Notes: generated by a model from the sequence alone, not told the origin. Shown: positions 49,754-57,475, counted from the first letter of the stretch. The stretch is 64,000 bases of DNA from Pseudomonas lutea (GCF_000759445.1 NZ_JRMB01000002.1:1426001-1490000), one strand, 5' to 3'. Numbers and translations: made by a program.

Positions 49754-51118
49754 TCAGCCTTGCAATGCCTCAAGCGTCAGATCAAGGCACTTGCGCGCTT
49801 TTTCGACCAACTCGTCGATCTCGGCGAACGTGATCACCAGCGGCGGCGAGATAATCATGGTATCGCCCACGGCCCGCATGATCAGGCCGTTATTGAAGCA
49901 GAAAGTGCGGCAAATCATGCCTGCGCCTCGGCCGGCATAGCGTTCACGAGTGGTCTTGTCCTTCACCAGTTCGATCGCGCCCAGCATGCCGACGCCCCGC
50001 ACTTCACCCACCAGCGGGTGATCGCTCAGCTCGCGCAGACGCTTTTGCAAATAGGGTGCCGTTTCGGATTTCACCCGCTCGACGATCTTTTCTTCACTCA
50101 GGATGCGGATGTTTTCCAGCCCAACCGCTGCCGCCACCGGGTGGCCGGAGTAGGTAAAGCCGTGGTTGAAATCGCCGCCATCGTTCAGCACCTTGACCAC
50201 CTCGTCGCGCACGATGACGCCGCCCATGGGGATATAGCCCGAGGTCAGGCCCTTGGCAATGGTCATCAGGTCCGGCTTGAGGTCGTAGAAATCGCTGCCA
50301 AACCACTCGCCGGTACGACCAAAACCACAGATCACTTCATCGGCGACGAAAAGGATGTCGTACTTGGCGAGGATGTCCTTGATCTTAGGCCAGTAAGTGT
50401 CAGGCGGAACGATCACGCCACCAGCGCCTTGAATCGGCTCGGCGATGAACGCGCCCACGTTTTCGACGCCCAGTTCGAGAATCTTCTTCTCCAGTTGCTC
50501 GGCTGCCCACACGCCAAACTCGTCGGGGGTTTTGTCCCCGCCTTCACCGAACCAGTAAGGCTGAGGAATGTGGACGATACCGGGAATGGGCAAGTCGCCC
50601 TGCTCGTGCATGTAGGTCATGCCGCCCAGGCTCGCGCCAGCAACGGTTGAGCCGTGGTAACCGTTAACGCGGCTGATGATGACTTTCTTGCTCGGTTGTC
50701 CCTTGATCGCCCAGTAGTGACGGACCAGACGCAGCACCGTGTCGTTGCCTTCGGAGCCTGAACCGGTAAAGAACACGTGGTTCATGCCTTCCGGGGCGAT
50801 GTCGGAGATGGCTTTGGCCAACTGAAGTGCCGGCGGGTGAGCGGTCTGGAAGAACAGGTTGTAATAGGGCAATTCACGCATCTGCTTGCTGGCAGCGTCC
50901 GCCAGCTCTTCACGGCCATAGCCGATGGCGACACACCACAAGCCGGCCATACCGTCGAGGATCTTGTTGCCTTCGCTGTCCCAGAGATAAACGCCCTTGG
51001 CCTTGGTGATGATGCGCGGGCCTTTTTCTTTCAGCTGCTTGAAATCGCTGAACGGCGCCAGGTGATGATCACTGCTGAGGGCTTGCCATTCCAGGGTTTG
51101 CGGGTTGTTGGAACTCAT
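49754..51118 (-). CDS. spuC: Polyamine:pyruvate aminotransferase
   Basis: A 454-residue class-III PLP aminotransferase that moves the amino group of putrescine and related polyamines to pyruvate. The PLP aspartate is in LFVADEVICGFGRTGEWFG and the Schiff-base lysine in MTIAKGLTSGYIPMGG. FTGSGSEGNDTVLRLVRHYW and FNHGFTYSGHPVAAA are further family blocks. It lies 80 bases after spuB on the same strand. Confidence 0.94.
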   Translation of the reverse strand: MSSNNPQTLEWQALSSDHHLAPFSDFKQLKEKGPRIITKAKGVYLWDSEGNKILDGMAGLWCVAIGYGREELADAASKQMRELPYYNLFFQTAHPPALQLAKAISDIAPEGMNHVFFTGSGSEGNDTVLRLVRHYWAIKGQPSKKVIISRVNGYHGSTVAGASLGGMTYMHEQGDLPIPGIVHIPQPYWFGEGGDKTPDEFGVWAAEQLEKKILELGVENVGAFIAEPIQGAGGVIVPPDTYWPKIKDILAKYDILFVADEVICGFGRTGEWFGSDFYDLKPDLMTIAKGLTSGYIPMGGVIVRDEVVKVLNDGGDFNHGFTYSGHPVAAAVGLENIRILSEEKIVERVKSETAPYLQKRLRELSDHPLVGEVRGVGMLGAIELVKDKTTRERYAGRGAGMICRTFCFNNGLIMRAVGDTMIISPPLVITFAEIDELVEKARKCLDLTLEALQG

Positions 51119-51198
51119 GAATCACTCCATAGAAATATCGCGTGTGGGGCGCCGTCGATCCGCTTGGAATTCGCTCGGCTCTGACGGTGCCCCGGGAG

Positions 51199-52557
51199 TC
51201 AGACGGCAAATAGCAGGAATTCCCGCTCCCACGAACTGATCACACGCTTGAAGTTTTCGTGCTCGGCGCGCTTGACCGCGACGTAGCCGGTGATGAACTT
51301 CTTGCCGAGGTACTTTTCGACCGTCTTGCTGTTTTCCATGCGCTCGAGCGCGTCTTCGATGGTCAACGGCAAGCGCAGGTTGCGTCGCTCGTAACCACGG
51401 CCGACCACGGGAGCACTGGGGTTCAAACCTTCGACCATGCCGATGAAGCCGCACAACAGGCTGGCGGCAATGGCCAGGTAAGGGTTGGCATCGGCGCCGG
51501 GAAGGCGGTTTTCCACGCGACGGTTCTGCGGGCCGGCATCCGGCACGCGCAAGCCAACGGTGCGGTTTTCCTCGCCCCACTCCACGTTGACCGGTGCGGA
51601 TGTATCAGGCAGGAAGCGGCGGAACGAGTTCACGTTGGGGGCAAACAACGGCAGCAGCTCGGGAATCAGCTTCTGCAAGCCACCGATGTGCTGCAGGAAC
51701 AGCTGGCTCATCGTGCCGTCTTCGTTGGAGAAGATGTTCTTGCCGGTCTCGATGTCGATGATGCTCTGGTGCAGGTGCATTGCGCTGCCGGGCTCGCCGG
51801 TCATGGGCTTGGCCATGAAGGTCGCGGCCACATCGTGCTTGAGCGCGGCTTCGCGCATCGTGCGTTTGAACACCAGAATCTGATCCGCCAGCGACAGCGC
51901 GTCGCCGTGACGGAAGTTGATCTCCATCTGCGCAGTGCCGTCCTCGTGAATCAGCGTGTCGAGGTCCAGGTTTTGCAGCTCGCACCAGTCATAGACGTCT
52001 TCGAACAACGGGTCGAATTCGTTGGCGGCTTCAATGGAGAAAGACTGACGCCCGGTTTCCGGGCGACCGGAGCGGCCTACTGGCGGCTGCAACGGATAGT
52101 CGGGGTCGTCGCTGCGCTTGGTCAGGTAGAACTCCATCTCCGGCGCTACGATAGGCTGCCAGCCTTGGTCGGCGTAGAGCTTGAGCACTTTCTTGAGGAC
52201 GTTGCGCGGCGACAGCTCGATAGGATTGCCTTGCTTGTCGTAGGTGTCGTGAATCACCTGCGCGGTCGGCTCGATGGCCCAGGGCACCAGAAACACCGCG
52301 CTCTGGTCTGGGCGGCAGAACATGTCGATGTCTGCAGGGTCCAGCAATTCGTAGTAGATGTCGTCTTCGACGTAGTCACCGGTCACGGTCTGGAGCAGTA
52401 CGCTCTCCGGTAAGCGCATGCCCTTTTCAGCAATGAACTTGTTGGTCGGTGAGATCTTGCCCCGCGTGATGCCGGTGAGGTCGGCGATCATGCATTCGAC
52501 TTCGGTAATCCTGTGTTCTTTCAACCAATCGGTGAGCTGGTCGAGGTTGGTACTCAT
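51199..52557 (-). CDS. spuB: Gamma-glutamylpolyamine synthetase (glutamine synthetase fold)
   Basis: A 452-residue member of the glutamine synthetase III/PuuA-like group that ligates glutamate to putrescine or other polyamines with ATP. The metal and ATP sites appear in APEMEFYL, AQMEINFRHGDAL, GSAMHLHQSIID and NRLPGADANPYLAIAASL. ATG 52557 has an AGG site upstream, and a start 12 codons earlier lacks support. It resembles the divergent spuI gene at 53209, but the two clearly differ. The remains of spuA lie just upstream. Confidence 0.92.
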   Translation of the reverse strand: MSTNLDQLTDWLKEHRITEVECMIADLTGITRGKISPTNKFIAEKGMRLPESVLLQTVTGDYVEDDIYYELLDPADIDMFCRPDQSAVFLVPWAIEPTAQVIHDTYDKQGNPIELSPRNVLKKVLKLYADQGWQPIVAPEMEFYLTKRSDDPDYPLQPPVGRSGRPETGRQSFSIEAANEFDPLFEDVYDWCELQNLDLDTLIHEDGTAQMEINFRHGDALSLADQILVFKRTMREAALKHDVAATFMAKPMTGEPGSAMHLHQSIIDIETGKNIFSNEDGTMSQLFLQHIGGLQKLIPELLPLFAPNVNSFRRFLPDTSAPVNVEWGEENRTVGLRVPDAGPQNRRVENRLPGADANPYLAIAASLLCGFIGMVEGLNPSAPVVGRGYERRNLRLPLTIEDALERMENSKTVEKYLGKKFITGYVAVKRAEHENFKRVISSWEREFLLFAV

Positions 52558-52623
52558 AAATACCTCAGGGTTTTGATTCCTGGTCGCCGTCATGGCGGTC
52601 AGGCGTTCTTTGAAACGCTGGCA

Positions 52624-52932
52624 TCAGGGTGTTGCAGGCCTCGGCCCGGCATTGCCAATTGCCCGGAAGACTGAAAGATAGTCGCGGTCACGCATCGGGT
52701 GCCACTTCGCATGCGGTAAAAATTCTGGACAGCCGAATAACGGCCGAAGCAAGAGGCGCGCCTGCTGGGACCGCTGCGTGGTTAAAGAGTAAGGTGACGG
52801 GATGTTGCGCAGGAACATGAACAGCACCCGGCGCCCGAGCTGGGCCGCAACAGTGAAAGGCTTGGACGTGGAGCGCGGGAGCCCGATGTGCTGAGTGCAG
52901 GCGGTGAAGCCGATCAGCGGAAGGCGAAACAT
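52624..52932 (-). pseudogene. spuA: Remnant of spuA (class-I glutamine amidotransferase)
   Basis: A 102-codon frame. It starts with MFRLPLIGFTACTQHIGL, as gamma-glutamyl-GABA hydrolase / SpuA proteins do, and ends with KWHPMRDRDYLSVFRAIGNA, like their C-terminal WHP...F...C region. The roughly 150 residues between, with the catalytic cysteine and most of the domain, are missing or unrecognisable. SpuA enzymes are about 250 residues and sit exactly here, upstream of spuB, in P. aeruginosa. I infer an internally deleted, non-functional spuA. The frame being open may be chance. Confidence 0.7.
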
Positions 52933-53208
52933 GAGACCCCCGGTATTATTGCTGTTATGGGTTGCAATCGAGCTTAGCGTTGTTCATTTTTTTCCACAAC
53001 ACGCCCGTAAAAAATAAAACACGCCCTGCTCAAGCCCGCAGTTTGCGAGTGTTCCCGCGCACAACATTTGCCCTAAAGTGCGGCAAAAATGGCTCTTTGG
53101 CGCCCTTTTAGGGCAAATCATGGCTCCTTGACTTCGTCTGGCCTTTCGGATTGACTGAAACCCGTAATGCTCGATGATTGATATTTTCAACAACAAAGGT
53201 GTTGCATC
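52933..53208. other. AT-rich divergent control region between spuA remnant and spuI
   Basis: Non-coding, with lower GC than its surroundings (A/T runs near 52985-53020). It must carry the spuI promoter and probably the one for spuB. A possible spuI promoter is TTGACT (53151-53156), 17 bases, ATGATT (53174-53179), but this is weak. Confidence 0.45.
53067..53117. promoter_or_regulatory. Inverted repeat TTTGCCCTAAA / TTTAGGGCAAA
   Basis: Perfect 11-base arms at 53067-53077 and 53107-53117 lie 40 bases apart centre to centre. A second dyad GCCC-TTTTA-GGGC overlaps the right arm (53102-53114). The placement upstream of spuI suggests an operator for a polyamine-responsive regulator. No family can be named. 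Confidence 0.5.
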
Positions 53209-54585
53209 ATGTCGGTACCCCCGCGTGCCGTTCAGCTCAACGAAGCGAACGCGTTCCTTAAGGAACATCCTGAGGTTCTATACGTTGACCTTCTGATTGC
53301 AGATATGAATGGAGTGGTGCGCGGCAAGCGCATCGAACGCACCAGCCTTCATAAGGTTTACGAGAAAGGCATCAACCTCCCAGCTTCTCTATTCGCACTG
53401 GATATCAACGGCTCGACGGTGGAAAGCACCGGCCTGGGTCTGGACATCGGCGATGCTGACCGAATCTGTTATCCGATCCCCGACACTCTCTGCAATGAGC
53501 CCTGGCAGAAGCGTCCTACCGCACAACTTTTGATGACCATGCACGAGCTGGAAGGCACGCCCTTCTTCGCCGATCCTCGTGAAGTGCTGCGTCAGGTTGT
53601 CAGCAAGTTCGACGAGATGGGTCTGACCATCTGCGCTGCATTCGAACTCGAGTTTTACCTGATCGATCAGGAAAACGTGAACGGTCGTCCGCAGCCTCCA
53701 CGCTCGCCCATCTCCGGCAAACGCCCGCACTCGACTCAGGTCTACCTGATCGACGATCTGGACGAGTACGTCGACTGCCTTCAGGACATTCTGGAAGGCG
53801 CCAAAGAACAAGGCATCCCGGCTGACGCGATTGTTAAAGAAAGCGCTCCGGCGCAGTTCGAAGTCAACCTGCACCATACTGCCGATGCGCTCAAAGCCTG
53901 CGATTACGCAGTGCTGCTCAAGCGCCTGATCAAAAACATCGCCTACGACCATGAGATGGACACCACCTTCATGGCCAAGCCTTATCCGGGCCAGGCGGGC
54001 AACGGTCTGCATGTTCACATTTCGATCCTTGATCGCGATGGCAAAAATATCTTCACCAGCGAGGATCCCGAGCAGAACGCCGCATTACGTCATGCGATCG
54101 GCGGTGTGCTCGAGACCCTACCCGCGCAGATGGCGTTCCTTTGCCCGAACGTCAATTCGTATCGCAGGTTTGGTGCCCAGTTCTATGTTCCGAACTCTCC
54201 GTGCTGGGGTCTGGATAACCGGACTGTTGCCGTGCGGGTTCCGACTGGAACAGCAGATTCGGTGCGTATCGAGCATCGGGTTGCCGGCGCAGATGCCAAC
54301 CCATACTTGTTGATGGCATCGGTATTGGCGGGCATTCACCACGGCTTGACCAACAAGATCGAGCCGGGCCCGCCCGTAGAAGGCAACTCCTACGAGCAGA
54401 ACGAGCAGAGCCTGCCGAACAACCTGCGCGATGCCCTGCGCGAGTTGGACGACAGCGAAGTCATGGCCAAGTACATCGATCCCAAGTACATCGATATCTT
54501 CGTTGCGTGCAAGGAAAGTGAGCTGGAAGAGTTCGAGCACTCCATCTCCGACCTTGAGTACAACTGGTATCTGCACACGGTTTGA
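53209..54585 (+). CDS. spuI: Gamma-glutamylpolyamine synthetase (SpuI/PauA type)
   Basis: A 458-residue glutamine-synthetase-fold ligase for polyamine gamma-glutamylation, divergent from spuB as in P. aeruginosa. The sites AFELEFYLID, APAQFEVNLHH, GNGLHVHISILD and HRVAGADANPYLLMAS are intact. ATG 53209 has AAGG upstream. The end FEHSISDLEYNWYLHTV is typical. Which of the two GS paralogues handles putrescine or longer polyamines cannot be told from sequence. An intrinsic terminator follows. Confidence 0.92.
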   Translation: MSVPPRAVQLNEANAFLKEHPEVLYVDLLIADMNGVVRGKRIERTSLHKVYEKGINLPASLFALDINGSTVESTGLGLDIGDADRICYPIPDTLCNEPWQKRPTAQLLMTMHELEGTPFFADPREVLRQVVSKFDEMGLTICAAFELEFYLIDQENVNGRPQPPRSPISGKRPHSTQVYLIDDLDEYVDCLQDILEGAKEQGIPADAIVKESAPAQFEVNLHHTADALKACDYAVLLKRLIKNIAYDHEMDTTFMAKPYPGQAGNGLHVHISILDRDGKNIFTSEDPEQNAALRHAIGGVLETLPAQMAFLCPNVNSYRRFGAQFYVPNSPCWGLDNRTVAVRVPTGTADSVRIEHRVAGADANPYLLMASVLAGIHHGLTNKIEPGPPVEGNSYEQNEQSLPNNLRDALRELDDSEVMAKYIDPKYIDIFVACKESELEEFEHSISDLEYNWYLHTV

Positions 54586-54615
54586 TGCCTGCCTGACTTA
54601 GTTGTCAGAGCTATG

Positions 54616-54652
54616 AAAAACGCCACCGCTTCGGAAGAACCGGTGGCGTTTT
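54616..54652 (+). terminator. Terminator of spuI
   Basis: AACGCCACCG-CTTCGGAAGAAC-CGGTGGCGTTTTC is a stable hairpin followed by a short T run, 31 bases after the stop. Confidence 0.88.
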
Positions 54653-54662
54653 CGTTTGAAGG

Positions 54663-54713
54663 GCTGACGAATCGCAGAGGCTGACGAATCGCAGAGGCTG
54701 TCGAGCCGCAGAG
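54663..54713. repeat. 17-bp tandem repeat, three copies
   Basis: GCTGACGAATCGCAGAG twice, then GCTGTCGAGCCGCAGAG. Non-coding. Confidence 0.9.
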
Positions 54714-54769
54714 CGTGGCGGGATCATCGGAAGTGGCGCAGTCCCTGGCCATCGAGCCCGCCGCTACCT

Positions 54770-54797
54770 TGGTGGGAGTGAGCTTGCTCGCGAAGGC
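54770..54797. repeat. Single REP arm upstream of tetR gene
   Basis: GGTGGGAGTGAGCTTGCTCGCGAAGG, one arm of the GTGAGCTTGCTCGCGAA class, without a partner. Confidence 0.8.
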
Positions 54798-54850
54798 AAT
54801 GTGTCGGCTGTCACTGTAGAATGCTCGCGGCCCCGATCAAGAGAGCACCG

Positions 54851-55489
54851 ATGACCCGCCTCGCCCCTCCTCGTAAACCACGCGCACGCAGCCAGGCACG
54901 CATCGATTCGATCCTTGATGCCGCGCGCGCGCTCCTGGCTGCGGACGGCGTGGCCAGCCTTTCTATCTACAGCGTTGCCGAACGCGCGGGCATTCCGCCC
55001 TCTTCGGTTTATCACTTTTTTGCCAGCGTGCCGGCGCTGCTTGAAGCGCTTACTGCCGACGTCCATGAAGCCTTTCGTGAGAGCCTGCAGCAGCCCATTG
55101 ATCATGAACGTCTCAACAGATGGCCTGATCTATCCACGCTGGTCGAAGCCCGCATGCTGGCGATCTACAGGGAAGACGTTGCTGCCCAGCAATTGATCCT
55201 CGCCCAACACGGGCTGACTGAAGTGACTCAGGCCGATCGCCAACATGACATTGAGTTGGGGAAGCTGCTGCACGCGCTCTTCGCCATGCACTTTCAATTG
55301 CCCACCCTGCCGGACGACGTCGATGTCTTTGCCCTGGCCATCGAACTGGCCGACCGGGTCTATGCCCGCTCGGTACAGCTGCATGATCAAATCACCGAGC
55401 GCATGGCCGAAGAAGGCATGCGCGTGTTCGATGCCTACCTGGGCTTGTACCTGCCGCCCTATCTGCCCAAGCGCGCGCAGCAGCCATAG
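54851..55489 (+). CDS. TetR-family transcriptional regulator
   Basis: A 212-residue regulator. After a basic start (RKPRARSQARIDSILDAARALLAADG) comes the TetR helix-turn-helix SIYSVAERAGIPPSSVYHFFASVPALLEAL. The C-terminal ligand domain is not assignable. No divergent or co-transcribed enzyme gene is next to it, so the target is unknown. ATG 54851 is used rather than a start ten codons earlier, since the basic arm then begins normally. Confidence 0.88.
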   Translation: MTRLAPPRKPRARSQARIDSILDAARALLAADGVASLSIYSVAERAGIPPSSVYHFFASVPALLEALTADVHEAFRESLQQPIDHERLNRWPDLSTLVEARMLAIYREDVAAQQLILAQHGLTEVTQADRQHDIELGKLLHALFAMHFQLPTLPDDVDVFALAIELADRVYARSVQLHDQITERMAEEGMRVFDAYLGLYLPPYLPKRAQQP

Positions 55490-55522
55490 CCAGTCACATC
55501 CACGCTCCATAAACCGTGGAGC

Positions 55523-55616
55523 GGTCTGGACGTAGATCAAATGCAGGAGATTGCGGTGGGTCAGCCATATGGTCAGTGGCTGACACGCTGCATTCGCGGG
55601 CAAGCGCGCTCCTACA
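55523..55616. repeat. Copy 1 of a ~95-bp duplicated segment with REP arm
   Basis: GGTCTGGACGTAGATCAAATGCAGGAG, then GGTCAGTGGCTGACACGCTG and the arm TTCGCGGGCAAGCGCGCTCCTACA (55592-55616). It matches 57340-57450 closely but lacks about 14 bases that form the left REP arm there, so this copy cannot make the hairpin. Confidence 0.85.
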
Positions 55617-55657
55617 ATGGATCTGTGTCATTCATAAATCCTGCGGCCGATCTGGGT

Positions 55658-55743
55658 CCGAGGAGCCGGCTTGCTGGCGAAGGCAGCGGGTCAGAGATGT
55701 CGATCGCGGCTGACACATCGCGTTCGCCAGCAAGCCGGCTCCT
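55658..55743. repeat. REPIN interrupted at its 3' edge by the IS110 element
   Basis: The left arm GAGGAGCCGGCTTGCTGGCG opposes TTCGCCAGCAAGCCGGCTCCT. The usual ACAG that follows is displaced to 57084 by the insertion. Confidence 0.88.
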
Positions 55744-55778
55744 TGTATCTCGACTTTGTCTTCTCAGAAGGTAAAGTT

Positions 55779-55940
55779 CTCGACTGATCATCGAGGGAAA
55801 GGCGTGAAGATGACCGGCTCCTAGTGGCGTTGTAGCCTGCGAAGTAGATCCATTCTCCGCCTTTCCAACCTCACTCATTGAGCTCGTACGATATCTAGAG
55901 CCACTTTGTGAGCTCGCATTTACAAGGTCGAAGCCGAGTG
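55779..55940 (+). ncRNA. Putative bridge RNA of the IS110 element
   Basis: Three helices precede the transposase. A 5' hairpin CTCGA/TCGAG (55779-55795). A target loop closed by GGAAAGGCG/CGCCTTTCC (55796-55804/55858-55866) and GAAGAT/ATC-TTC, with CCGGCTCCT at 55814-55822 identical to the left target flank and GTAG at 55844-55847 complementary to CTAC of the right flank. A donor loop closed by CACTC/GAGTG (55872/55936) and GCTCG/CG-AGC, with CGATATCT (55889-55896) identical to the element's right end and TACAAG (55921-55926) complementary to its left end CTTGTA. An apical hairpin GAGCCAC/GTG-GCTC separates the two guides. This is the IS621-type bridge RNA layout. Exact transcript ends are inferred. 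Confidence 0.8.
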
Positions 55941-55977
55941 ACGCGATGATTGATCTTTAGTTGAAAAGGAGAACAGC

Positions 55978-56949
55978 ATGTCTTCATTCGTTGGCGTTGA
56001 CATGGCCAAGAATACTTTTGATGTTGCGACGCCGTTGGACAATGGCAAACACCGCACCAAGGGCAAGTTGAGCAATGATGCCAAGGGCTTTGCCGAGTTC
56101 GAGTCCTGGCTTCGCAAGCACGCCACAGCGGACGCGCTGATTGTCATCGAGGCCACGGGTAATTATCACGAAGCGTTGGCTGACTTCCTTTTTCAAAAGG
56201 GATATCGGCTTCATATCGCGAACCCTGCCACCACCGCCGCTCACGCCAAGTCGGAGTTGTCACGCAACAAGACTGACAAGACTGACGCCAAACTCATCTC
56301 CGATTTCGCCATGCAGAAGCATCGCAAGTTACGGCTTTGGGTGCCTGAGCCACAGTCGCGGCGCCGTCTGAGGGCTTTGGTCCGCCGCTTGGAAGATCTC
56401 AACGAGATCCGCCAGATGGAGAAAAACCGCTTGGAAGTTGCCAGCCCGAACGTCGTAACGTCGATCGAATCGGTGATTGCTCATGTCTTGGAAGAAATCA
56501 CCAAAACGGAAAAAGCGATCAAGCAACACATCGACGATGATCCTGACCTACGCGGCAAGAGCGAGTTGATGACCTCCATTGATGGTCTAGGCGAGAAGAC
56601 CGCCGCGCTGATCCTCGCGGAACTGGGAGACCCTCTGGACTACGAAGGACCGAAAAAACTTTCTGCCTTCGCTGGATTATCGCCCAGACAGGACCGCTCT
56701 GGAGGCTACGTGGGTCCAACCCGCATAAGTCGAACCGGCTCGTCGCGACTCAGGGGCGGCCTTTACATGCCCGCGATCGTAGGAATACAACACAATGTGG
56801 TGCTGAGAGAGTTCGCCAAGAGATTGAAGGCGAACGGAAAGGCTCCCCGGCAAATTATCTGTGCAGTGATGCGTAAGATGTTGCACTTGGTCTATGGCGT
56901 GCTTAAAAGCAACAGGCCTTTCGAACCTGAAATTGCTTTGGCTCATTAA
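55978..56949 (+). CDS. IS110-family transposase (bridge recombinase)
   Basis: A 323-residue recombinase. The RuvC-like DEDD set is Asp8 (FVGVDMAK), Glu58 (IVIEATGNYH), Asp100 and Asp103 (KTDKTDAKLIS). The C-terminal Tnp domain holds GLGEKTAALILAELGD and LSAFAGLSPRQDRSGGYVG, with Ser241 as the expected nucleophile. A coiled coil lies around 130-185. The frame is intact, so the element may be active. ATG 55978 has AAGGAG upstream. A long 5' non-coding region, rather than 3', places it in the IS110 group rather than IS1111. Confidence 0.95.
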   Translation: MSSFVGVDMAKNTFDVATPLDNGKHRTKGKLSNDAKGFAEFESWLRKHATADALIVIEATGNYHEALADFLFQKGYRLHIANPATTAAHAKSELSRNKTDKTDAKLISDFAMQKHRKLRLWVPEPQSRRRLRALVRRLEDLNEIRQMEKNRLEVASPNVVTSIESVIAHVLEEITKTEKAIKQHIDDDPDLRGKSELMTSIDGLGEKTAALILAELGDPLDYEGPKKLSAFAGLSPRQDRSGGYVGPTRISRTGSSRLRGGLYMPAIVGIQHNVVLREFAKRLKANGKAPRQIICAVMRKMLHLVYGVLKSNRPFEPEIALAH

Positions 56950-57030
56950 CGGCTGATCAAGTAGGACTTGAATGGCTAGGATGTCGCTGCGGGATGGGCC
57001 GCGGGCGTATATTCGTGCCTGCTTGAAAAG

Positions 57031-57052
57031 CAGCAGCGCTAGCGCGCTGCTG
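57031..57052. repeat. Hairpin CAGCAGCGC-TAGC-GCGCTGCTG in the IS right end
   Basis: A perfect nine-base stem with a four-base loop, 30 bases from the right boundary of the IS and 81 bases after the transposase stop. It could end the transposase transcript or mark the right end for the recombinase. Confidence 0.7.
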
Positions 57053-57111
57053 GGCTTGCAGTAGGAGCATTAAGACGATATCTACAGGTTGAACATTTCG
57101 GGCTCGACCAG

Positions 57112-57310
57112 GATCAGTTTTGCGGACGCCCTGATTCAGGTTCCGACCAACATCGCTTTGATGATCGTTCCCACGCTCTGCGTGGAAATCCATTCCCTGA
57201 CGCTCCGCGTCAGCCCCAAGGACGCGGAGCGTCCAGACCGGCATTCCCACGCGGAGCGTGGGAATGATCAAAGATCAGTTTTGCGGACGCTCTGATTCAG
57301 GTTCCGACCA
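57112..57310. repeat. 38-bp direct repeats flanking a palindromic module
   Basis: GATCAGTTTTGCGGACGC begins a 38-base sequence at 57112-57149 that recurs at 57273-57310 with one mismatch. Between them, TTTGATGATCGTTCCCACGC (57157) opposes GCGTGGGAATGATCAAA (57256), with the inner hairpin GGACGCGGAGCGTCC. The palindrome family is also seen at 15919. No gene is evident. Confidence 0.85.
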
Positions 57311-57339
57311 GCAGAGCCCTGAAGGCGACGCGGAGCTGA

Positions 57340-57450
57340 GGTCTGGACGGAGCTCAAAATGTAGGAGCGCGCTTGCCCGCGATTGCGGTGGGCCACCCAC
57401 ATGGTCAGTGGCTGACACGCTGCATTCGCGGGCAAGCGCGCTCCTGTACA
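57340..57450. repeat. Copy 2 of the duplicated segment, with complete REPIN
   Basis: It matches 55523-55616 and contains both arms, TGTAGGAGCGCGCTTGCCCG (57360) and CGGGCAAGCGCGCTCCTG (57428). It ends near the ssuF stop. Confidence 0.88.
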
Positions 57451-57475
57451 GGGGGCGCTTGCCATTCAGGACCGA

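Larger units (their letters stand above)
55742..57081 (+). mobile_element. IS110-family insertion sequence (about 1340 bp)
   Basis: The left flank ends CCGGCTC-CT (CT at 55742-55743) and the right flank begins CT-ACAGGTT (CT at 57082-57083). Removing the element with one CT restores the REP end CCGGCTCCTACAG. The interior holds a 234-base leader, one transposase gene and a 132-base tail. There are no terminal inverted repeats and only the two-base CT is shared, as in IS110 elements. Ends are fixed by the REP reconstruction and by matches to the leader RNA loops. Confidence 0.85.

Noticed and set aside
55878..55913. GAGCTC/GAGCTC pairing as the main stem of the donor loop
   Set aside because: It is self-complementary and possible, but it would enclose only one guide. 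The alternative fold with CACTC/GAGTG and the GAGCCAC hairpin places both guides in one internal loop.
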